Origin: Myxococcaceae bacterium
GTDB taxonomy: Bacteria > Myxococcota > Myxococcia > Myxococcales > Myxococcaceae
DNA: 55,758 nucleotides
Direction: 5' to 3'
Assembly (NCBI GenBank): GCA_019686135.1
Contig: JADGHL010000018.1
Coordinates: forward strand, 1-55,758
The translations under genes were made by a program, and so were the position numbers. The notes beneath the pieces were generated by a model. The model was not told the DNA's origin, did no database searches, and saw only the letters and a list, made by a program, of their open reading frames with translations. Of this stretch, positions 46,310-55,758 are shown piece by piece. Positions within the stretch are counted from its first letter, which is position 1. Each line of letters opens with the position of its first letter.

Positions 46310-47524
46310 CTACGGGGAAACGGTGGTCACGAACTTCGTCTTCCCGTCCTCCACCTTGAGCACCACCGCGGGCTTCACCGCGTTCCGATTCTCGTCGATG
46401 GAGATGGTCCCCGCCACTCCGGGGAACGCCTTCGTCTGGGCGATCGCGTCGCGGATGGACGGCCCGGTGAGGTCCTTCGCCCGGCGCATCGCGTCCACCG
46501 CCACCCGGGCCGCGTCGTAGCCGAGCGCCGCGAGCGAATCCGGGACCGCGCCGTAGACCTTGCGGTACTCGGCGATGAACTGCTGCACGTGCGGCGACGG
46601 ATCCTCCGGCGAGTAGTGGTTGGTGTAGTAGCTGCCGTCGAGCGCGCTGCCGCCGAGCTCGGTGAGCGTGGGGGACTCCCAGCCGTCACCGCCGAGCAGG
46701 ATCGTCTTGATCCCCAGCTCCCGCGCCTGCCGGGCGATCACCCCGATGTCGGTGTAGTAGCCCGGGATGTAGAGCGCCTCCGGTTTGGCGCTCTTGATGG
46801 CCGTGAGCTGGGCGCGGAAGTCGGTGTCGCCCTTGGAGTACGCCTCGATGGTGACGATCTTCCCGCCGAACTCGGTGAACTTCGTGTTGAACACCTTGGT
46901 GAGGCCCAGCGAGTAATCGCTCTTCTGGTCCTTGAGGATGGCCGCGGTCTTCACCTTCAGGGTGTCGTGCGCGAACTTCGCCATCGCGTAGCCCTGGAAG
47001 GCGTCGATGAAGCAGACCCGGAAGATGTAGTCGCCCACCTGCGTGACTTTCTCGTTGGTGGACGACGGGGTGATCATCGGAGTCTGGGCCGCCTGGGCCT
47101 TGGGCGCCATCGCCAGCGAGTTGGAGGAGGCCACCTCGCCGAGGATCACCGCCACGCGATCCTGGGAGATGAGGCGAGTCACCGCGTTGGCCGCCTCCTC
47201 TGGCTTGGATTGGTCGTCGTAGACGCGGACCTTGAGCTTCTTGCCCTTCACGCCGCCGGCCGCGTTCTCCTGCTGGATGGCCAGGTCGATGCCGTTGCGG
47301 GTGGAGACGCCGAAGGTGGCCTCCGGGCCGGTGAGCGAGCCCACCTCGCCGATGAGGATGGTGTTGGCGTCGGCCGGCCCGGTCTCCCCGGAGGCGGCGA
47401 TCGCGCCGGTAGCGGCGCCGGTTCCCTGGGTCGTCTCCGACTCCTGAGTCTTCGGCCTCTCCTCACACGCCGTGGCGCACCCGAGCGCCATCAGCGCGAC
47501 GACCGCGAACCTCAGCACACGCAT
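46310..47524 (-). CDS. livK: Branched-chain amino acid-type substrate-binding lipoprotein
   Basis: The 404-residue protein starts at ATG 47524, behind GAGGAGGG; an earlier ATG at 47557 would add 11 residues before the signal. Signal: RVLRFAVVALMALGCATAC, with C16 or C20 as lipidation site. A Thr/Gly/Ala-rich linker precedes the type I periplasmic binding fold: ILIGEVGSLTGPEATFG, NAAGGVKGKKLKVRVYDDQS, AVILGEVASSNSLAMAP, and MITPSSTNEKVTQVGDYIFR. Ligand may be branched-chain amino acids or a related amide or acid; specificity is not readable. As a lipoprotein it is anchored rather than free as in E. coli. First gene of the liv operon, with a visible sigma70-like promoter. Confidence 0.93.
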   Translation of the reverse strand: MRVLRFAVVALMALGCATACEERPKTQESETTQGTGAATGAIAASGETGPADANTILIGEVGSLTGPEATFGVSTRNGIDLAIQQENAAGGVKGKKLKVRVYDDQSKPEEAANAVTRLISQDRVAVILGEVASSNSLAMAPKAQAAQTPMITPSSTNEKVTQVGDYIFRVCFIDAFQGYAMAKFAHDTLKVKTAAILKDQKSDYSLGLTKVFNTKFTEFGGKIVTIEAYSKGDTDFRAQLTAIKSAKPEALYIPGYYTDIGVIARQARELGIKTILLGGDGWESPTLTELGGSALDGSYYTNHYSPEDPSPHVQQFIAEYRKVYGAVPDSLAALGYDAARVAVDAMRRAKDLTGPSIRDAIAQTKAFPGVAGTISIDENRNAVKPAVVLKVEDGKTKFVTTVSP

Positions 47525-47560
47525 CCGGTCCCTCCTCGGAAAACCAAAGGAAAACATGGT

Positions 47561-47589
47561 CTTCTAGGTGGTACGCGCGGAGGGGTCAA
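47561..47589 (-). promoter_or_regulatory. Sigma70-like promoter of the liv operon
   Basis: On the minus strand TTGACC (47589-47584) and TAGAAG (47566-47561) are separated by 17 nt, close to TTGACA-N17-TATAAT. Transcription would begin about 25-30 bases before the livK ribosome site. Confidence 0.5.
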
Positions 47590-47611
47590 GGATCGCATCA
47601 CGGCTTCGGGC

Positions 47612-49660
<2,049 letters not shown>

Positions 49661-49717
49661 GATTGATCCAACGCGCCCGGCAACGAACCGGCAAGTTCGG
49701 GAGCCGTACCGAACCGT

Positions 49718-50205
49718 TCAGCTCACCCCGTAGACCCGACGCGTGCCCGCCCGGCAGAGGGCCGCCAGCCGATCAGGCCGCGGAGGCTGAGGCCGGCCGC
49801 TTGCGGCTGCGATCTTTGCGGCATCACGGATCAGGTCCTCCACCCCGTGGAACCATTCGGAGATCCATGCCTCGATCTTCTTTTGCACGTTCGGGTGCTG
49901 CGTCGCGCGAACCCGCGACCACCACGACACGAGGGCGTCGGGCGGCGAATCTTCGCCCCAAACTCCTCGTGAAAACCCGCCCTCCGGAGAAGCGCCGCGA
50001 GCGAGTCCTGTCTCACGTCGAGGCGAAGTGGCGCCGCGATGTCCGCGTCGTCCGTGGCAAGTGGCTCGAAGTCCGGCGTACCAGCCAGCTCGGGATGGCG
50101 GAACAAGCGATATGCCCATCCACTGACGAACACCAGCACGTCGCGGTATGGCTCGAGCGCGTCGACCAGGCGGACGAATGAGTCCCGCTCGGATGCCTCG
50201 CTCAT
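49718..50205 (-). pseudogene. GSU2403-like nucleotidyltransferase-fold gene, internally deleted
   Basis: ATG 50205 overlaps the stop of the AbiEi-like gene by 4 bp. The N-terminal half reads VLVFVSGWAYRLFRHPEL and FEPLATDDADIAAPL, like the nucleotidyltransferase fold (G-W-A-x-R-L and the Asp pair DDAD). After about EEFGAK (near 49955) the frame becomes nonsense, and a second frame gives WWSRVRATQHPNVQKKIEAW and LIRDAAKIAAASGR to the stop at 49718, which resembles the C-terminus of the same family. The ~100-150 central residues of a full protein are missing. So the gene carries a deletion plus frameshift and is presumably inactive. Confidence 0.55.
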
Positions 50206-51310
50206 CGCTCACCCCGTTCGATGAGATGGGGGCTCAGGACGCGAGACCAGAGCTGGTCCGCGTGCTCGTGTCCGCGAACGGGATGATGGGCCACATCCAG
50301 CCAGCACTGGATGACGTCGGCGGCCGGGACATGATCCTTGTCGACGGCGCCGAGGAAGATGGATTCGGGGAACTTCGGTTGCCGCACGAAGACGTCGACG
50401 CCTTCACCGCGTTCGGCGGGGACGAGGTTCATCTGTTCGAGCGCTTGTGGATCGACCTTCTCGGCGTAGAGGTGAAGCGGCGCGCCGCGGACAAAGCCGA
50501 CGCCGAGGTGGTCACACGCGGCGAAAAGGCCTAGGCAGCACCGGCCAGCCTCCTGTGCGGCGCGCCCGGCGATCAGCGAGCGGAGCTCGGCGGCGCTGTC
50601 CGCGACCGCAAGAATCCACCTGCAACCCTTCTCCCTGCGGACAAACCGATTTGCCCTGCGCCACTCCTCGAGGAAGCGACCCGGGCGCGCAATCCGGAGC
50701 CCGCGCTCCTCATTGAGAAGGTAGGAACGGACACATCGACGAGCCCGGCGAGCGCGCTCGGCCCGGAGACGCTACCGCGCGGCGCGCGCAGGTTGCGTTC
50801 CGGGAGGAGCAGCGCCAGCAGCACTTTGGCCATCCATTGTCCGCGATTCGAAAAGACATCCACTTTCGGAGCGGCTAGCTTCTGTTGAACTGGGCGTCGA
50901 GACGGTTTGCGGCGCAGCGAGTCCAGCGCGCCACCATGGAGCTCAACGCGACCCAGTCCATCGACGATGCCCCAGCGCTCTCCGGGGAAGAAGCGCTGGA
51001 CGTGCTCCGCGAGCTCCACGTCCCACTCGCGGGAAATGGCAGGAGCGCCGACGACGCCGAGCGGACGGGCGCGGTGAACGGAAGCCCCCAGGCGCGCACG
51101 GACGAGCGCGTCCGCAAGCAACGCCGGCAACTCGGGGCGCCTGGTTTCGCGAGCCACGCGAAGCTCCACGACGTACCGCCCGTTGCCCCGCTCGACGAGC
51201 ATGTCCGCCTGGTAGCCGGCCGGCCCGCGCGGGACATCCCGGCGAACACTCCACCCGTCCTCCGCGAACACATTCTCCAGCTCGCGGAAGCAGCCATCGA
51301 TAAGTGACCA
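50202..51310 (-). pseudogene. AbiEi-like transcriptional regulator / antitoxin, frameshifted
   Basis: Frame one runs from about 51310 with GWSLIDGCFRELENVFAEDG, DMLVERGNGRYVVELRVARE and a winged-helix part VDVFSNRGQWMAKVLLALLL to PSALAGLVDVSV. Near 50745 the frame shifts, and the other frame continues VRSYLLNEERGLRIARPGRF, LEEWRRANRFVRREKGCRWI, later PESIFLGAVDKDHVPAADVI and QCWLDVAHHPVRGHEHADQL. This layout (nuclease-like N-terminus, wHTH, then a domain ending lqvyLDl...RGeeqA) matches the AbiEi-like family that pairs with nucleotidyltransferases. No normal start codon was found in frame near the 5' end; it abuts the Smr gene stop. Coupled to the decayed nucleotidyltransferase gene. Confidence 0.6.
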
Positions 51311-51342
51311 GCCGCTGGATGCCGAGGCCCCCGGCGCGACCT

Positions 51343-51993
51343 TCAGCGACGCAGCAGCACGTACAGCGCGCCCGCGCCGCCGTCGTGTGGCCGCGCGGTG
51401 GCGAAGGCGATGACCTCGCGGGCGATGCGGCCGCGGGAGAGCCAGACCTGGACGCTCTCCTTGAGCACCGGGATCTGGTCGCGCGAGTGAAGGCCCCGGC
51501 CGTGGACGATGAGCACGCACCGCTTCCCCGCGCGGCGCGACGAAAGGACGAAGCGTTCGAGCGCCGCCTTCGCCTCGGCGCGAACCATCCCATGAAGATC
51601 CAGATGAGCCTGGACCGCGTATTCGCCGCGGCGGAGCTTCTGGACAATGCGCCGGTCGAGCCCGGTGATGGCGCCCTCGATGAACTCGTCCGAGTCGGCG
51701 AGGTCGAACTGGCCCGTGCCGCCCACCAGCAGAGCGAGGTGCTCGAGCACCTCCTCGTCCTCCGACTGAATGCGGACCAGGTCCGAAGGAGGCGGACCAC
51801 CCGTGACGCGGCCCGGGCCCTTCCGCACCTGGTCGACCGCTCCGACGGTTGCGCGGAACAGCGCTCCCTCGTCCTCCTCCGGGCTCGGCTGCTTCCGGGG
51901 CGCCACAACAGGAGGCGCCGGCTTCTTCGGCTCCTCCTTCTTCAGCTTCAGCCCGATGAAGGGGTTGTTGAAGGGAGCGGGCTTCTTCGACAT
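51343..51993 (-). CDS. Smr-domain protein (MutS2-type DNA/RNA nuclease domain)
   Basis: The 216-residue protein starts at ATG 51993 (SKKPAPFNNPFIGLKL); a longer frame upstream is not supported. A Lys/Pro-rich N-terminus (~1-60) precedes a middle region (LVRIQSEDEEVLEHLALLVG) with DSDEFIEGAITGLD. The C-terminal Smr domain has DLHGM (~144), CVLIVHGRGLHSRDQIPVLK and GGAGALYVLLRR, the conserved elements of stand-alone Smr proteins, which are nicking or RNA-cleaving in some systems. It lies downstream of dnaK with 88 bp between. Confidence 0.9.
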   Translation of the reverse strand: MSKKPAPFNNPFIGLKLKKEEPKKPAPPVVAPRKQPSPEEDEGALFRATVGAVDQVRKGPGRVTGGPPPSDLVRIQSEDEEVLEHLALLVGGTGQFDLADSDEFIEGAITGLDRRIVQKLRRGEYAVQAHLDLHGMVRAEAKAALERFVLSSRRAGKRCVLIVHGRGLHSRDQIPVLKESVQVWLSRGRIAREVIAFATARPHDGGAGALYVLLRR

Positions 51994-52050
51994 GGCGAAG
52001 AACCTAACCCCTACCCACCCGCCGCGCGCGCCGCGATGGGGCCCGGCGCG

Positions 52051-52075
52051 CCACACTCACCACCCACCAGCCACT
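52051..52075 (-). repeat. Heptanucleotide repeat (GGTGRGT-type) after dnaK
   Basis: On the minus strand AGTGGCT-GGTGGGT-GGTGAGT-GTGG follows the dnaK stop by 6 bp. The unit and its position (just 3' of a housekeeping gene) match the repeat between proS and thpR. Confidence 0.5.
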
Positions 52076-52081
52076 ATGAAC

Positions 52082-53911
<1,830 letters not shown>

Positions 53912-53930
53912 GGTTGACTCGTCCCCCGTA

Positions 53931-54746
53931 CTACGCCTGCTCGGATCCTGTCTCGCCCGCGGACGCCGCGTCCTCCGCTTCACCACCTTTTTCAGCCGAA
54001 TTTTCCGTTTGCGGTGGAGGCGCAGCGACCGGCGGGCGGGCCACAGAGACCAGCGCTGGACGGATCAATCGATCGTGCAGCATGTAGCCACGTACCATCT
54101 CGGACACCACGTGGTTGGCGGGCACCTCCGTGGTCTCCACCTGTTGCATCGCCTCGTGCAGGCGCGGGTCGAAGGGCTGTCCCACCGACGAGAAGCCCTT
54201 CACGCCGTGCTTGCCGAGCGCTTCCTCGAACTGTTTGCGCGTCATCTCGAGGCCCTTCTTCAGGCCCTCGAGGTCTGAGGTGCGCGAAGCGTGATCCAGC
54301 GCGCGGTCGAGGTTGTCGATGACGGGGAGAAAGTCCTTGAGGACCTTCTCGATCCCGAACCGCTGGATCTCCTCCTTTTCCTTCTGCGCGCGCTTCTTGA
54401 AGTTCTCCAGGTCCGCGGCGGCACGGAGCATCCGCTCGTGCTGCTCCTTGAGCTTCTCCATCAGCTCGCGGCCCTTGGCCTGCGAGAAGTCAAGCTGGGC
54501 GCGCAGCGTCTCCAGCTCCTTCTGGGCGGCGTCCTGATCGGCCGCGGCGGGATCCGGCGCGGCAGCTTCCGCTTCGGCAACCGCCTCCCCCGGAGGGTTG
54601 GGCGCCGGATCGGTCTGCGAGATATCGACCGGCTCCACCTCGTCGGTCGTCCCGCCCCCGGTGTGCCGCTTCACGCTCTCCAGCGCTTCGCGGATGACGT
54701 CGTTGGAGATGTCGGCGGTGAACTTGCCCTTCTCGGAGTCTGACAC
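53931..54746 (-). CDS. grpE: Nucleotide exchange factor GrpE
   Basis: The ~271-residue protein (GTG 54746 chosen; an upstream in-frame TTG at 54782 is possible; neither has a clear ribosome site) contains the GrpE core: [52 protein letters not shown] and [15 protein letters not shown] with [19 protein letters not shown]. An extended acidic Pro/Ala-rich N-terminus (~50-95) and a Pro/Glu/Ala tail are unusual additions. It drives ADP release from DnaK. First gene of grpE-dnaK; no CIRCE element was found upstream. Confidence 0.95.
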   Translation of the reverse strand: MSDSEKGKFTADISNDVIREALESVKRHTGGGTTDEVEPVDISQTDPAPNPPGEAVAEAEAAAPDPAAADQDAAQKELETLRAQLDFSQAKGRELMEKLKEQHERMLRAAADLENFKKRAQKEKEEIQRFGIEKVLKDFLPVIDNLDRALDHASRTSDLEGLKKGLEMTRKQFEEALGKHGVKGFSSVGQPFDPRLHEAMQQVETTEVPANHVVSEMVRGYMLHDRLIRPALVSVARPPVAAPPPQTENSAEKGGEAEDAASAGETGSEQA

Positions 54747-54822
54747 GGCCGGGACTATCGCATGCGGCTGCAGGTCCACCAACTGCGCAAAATCCCTCCG
54801 CTCAGGCGGCAGGCAGGGCGGC

Positions 54823-55296
54823 TCAGGACTTCGGCTTGCGGCCGATCGTCTTCTTGGCCGGGGTGGCGCGCGGGGCCTTCTTCTTGGGTGCCCCGCCCGA
54901 AGGCCGCTTCTTCGGGCCGACCGTCTTCTCCACCGGGGCGGCCTTCTTCGCGGTGGCGGCGGCAGCGCGGGGAGCGGCTTCGGGAGCTGAAGACTTCGGA
55001 GCGCTGGGCGCAGGGCCCCTCACCTCGGTGGTCACCTTCTGACCCACGTTGCGGACCGCGTCCTCCGCCTTCTGCGCGCCCTTCTCCACCAGCTCCGCCA
55101 CGTCGGCGACGGTCTGCTTCGCCCAGGCGCCGACCTCGCGGGCCTTGGCGCGCATCTTCTCCTGGGTCTTCGGGTCCTGCGCCTTGTCGAGCAGCCGTTG
55201 CGCCTCGCTGCGTAGCTCCGCACCGATCTTCTTCAGGTCCTCTCCGGTCCGTCTCAGAAAGGCCCGGAACTGGTCGTCCCACGAACGATCCGACAT
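54823..55296 (-). CDS. Coiled-coil protein with Lys/Ala/Pro-rich histone H1-like tail
   Basis: The 157-residue protein starts at ATG 55296 with AAAGGAG upstream. Residues 1-95 form amphipathic helices ([40 protein letters not shown]). The C-terminal ~60 residues are rich in Lys, Ala and Pro ([40 protein letters not shown]), like histone H1-like or phasin-type tails, and could bind DNA or polyphosphate. I recognise no specific family. It precedes grpE by 76 bp on the same strand. Confidence 0.75.
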   Translation of the reverse strand: MSDRSWDDQFRAFLRRTGEDLKKIGAELRSEAQRLLDKAQDPKTQEKMRAKAREVGAWAKQTVADVAELVEKGAQKAEDAVRNVGQKVTTEVRGPAPSAPKSSAPEAAPRAAAATAKKAAPVEKTVGPKKRPSGGAPKKKAPRATPAKKTIGRKPKS

Positions 55297-55369
55297 GAAT
55301 GCGACTCCTTTGTTGAATGCATCTACAGTCCCGCGCGTCACCAGCGCAAAGGCTTTGAGGGAGGAACGC

Positions 55370-55758
55370 GTGAAACGTCTTCTGATTGCTGCATTGCTGT
55401 GCACCTCAGTCCCAGCATTGGCGGATTGGGACCACGACCACTTCGACGACCGCCGCATCCGCGACATGGTGCGGCCGGTGGTGATGGATGAGAAGGATCT
55501 CTACCGGGAGCTCGACGAGCTGTCGGGGATCATCGACGACCTCGCGGTCGCCAACACGAATGCGAAGCGCAAGAAGCTGGTCATTCGCGCGCGGGAGCAG
55601 CTCGACCGGATCCGCCGCGAGGTCCGCGACGCGCCCGAGCTGGATCGCCACGGCCCGCACCCCATCCCGGTGGTGCAGCGGCCCGCGCAGCCTCCCACGG
55701 TCGTGGTGGTTCCGACCCCGGCCCCCCCCCCCCCGCGGCCCCCCCCCCCCCCCGCGCC
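55370..55758 (+). CDS. Small secreted protein with Pro-rich end (3' partial)
   Basis: GTG 55370 follows GAGGAAC. A signal peptide (KRLLIAALLCTSVPALA) is followed by WDHDHFDDRRIRDMVRPVV and a helical region DEKDLYRELDELSGIIDDLA with many charged residues, then a Pro/Val tract that runs into the poly-C end of the window. The gene is cut by the window edge. Resembles secreted DUF4476-type proteins loosely; no firm family. Confidence 0.7.
   Translation, partial: MKRLLIAALLCTSVPALADWDHDHFDDRRIRDMVRPVVMDEKDLYRELDELSGIIDDLAVANTNAKRKKLVIRAREQLDRIRREVRDAPELDRHGPHPIPVVQRPAQPPTVVVVPTPAPPPPRPPPPPA
55719..55758. repeat. C-rich low-complexity end of the window
   Basis: Two long runs of C interrupted by GCGG and ending CCCGCGCC occupy the last ~40 bases and encode poly-Pro in the truncated gene. 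The window also starts with CCCCCGCGCGCGCGCC. This may be a contig end in low-complexity sequence. Confidence 0.7.

Noticed and set aside
54747-54822. Possible CIRCE operator upstream of grpE
   Set aside because: No TTAGCACTC-N9-GAGTGCTAA-like inverted repeat is present.

Overview
The window is about 55.8 kb of very GC-rich bacterial chromosome. It most likely comes from a member of the Myxococcota (Deltaproteobacteria in older usage). Four C-termini look like MYXO-CTERM sorting tails, and there are MopE-type Cys/Asp repeats, a response regulator fused to a DUF4388 (PATAN-like) domain, abundant lipoproteins, many GTG/TTG starts and 4-bp ATGA gene overlaps. Both ends run into C/G-rich low-complexity DNA, and the first and last genes are cut by the window edges.

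Left part (1-12 kb): a 5'-truncated M15-type peptidase with a very long coiled-coil insertion; a frameshifted Pvc16/DUF4255-type gene, which hints at a contractile injection system locus to the left; a collagen-like lipoprotein with pre-peptidase C-terminal domains; a MoxR ATPase / DUF58 / BatA-like operon; a convergent three-gene operon made only of SAF-domain (CpaB-like) proteins; a lipoprotein plus the cell-wall recycling enzyme NagZ. A roughly 730-bp non-coding stretch with degenerate repeats follows.

Middle (12.8-35.7 kb): a lipoprotein and a MYXO-CTERM zinc phospholipase/nuclease-like protein; a NicO-type Ni/Co exporter; the REC-DUF4388 protein; a small MYXO-CTERM protein; two tandem hemerythrin-like proteins; a broken beta-barrel gene divergent from a PAS/4xGAF histidine kinase; a V4R-like protein; a CcdA-thioredoxin fusion; proS; thpR; a CAP/MopE-repeat surface protein; an EamA permease; a trypsin-like lipoprotein; an Ig-like-domain lipoprotein; and a HmuY-type lipoprotein translationally coupled to a TonB receptor that carries eleven 18-bp tandem repeats.

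Right part (35.8-55.8 kb): a family B DNA polymerase beside remnants of hipBA and Uma2-like genes; a two-gene membrane/spermidine-synthase-like unit; a complete branched-chain amino acid-type ABC operon (livK-H-M-G-F) whose last gene is a PAP2/AUR1-like membrane protein; a lamin-tail/thrombospondin-3-repeat lipoprotein; a decayed AbiEi-like / nucleotidyltransferase bicistron; an Smr protein; and grpE-dnaK. Disruptions cluster in accessory genes (Pvc16, beta-barrel, hipBA, AbiE-like) while housekeeping genes are intact, which suggests real gene decay rather than general sequence error, though indel errors cannot be excluded from sequence alone.
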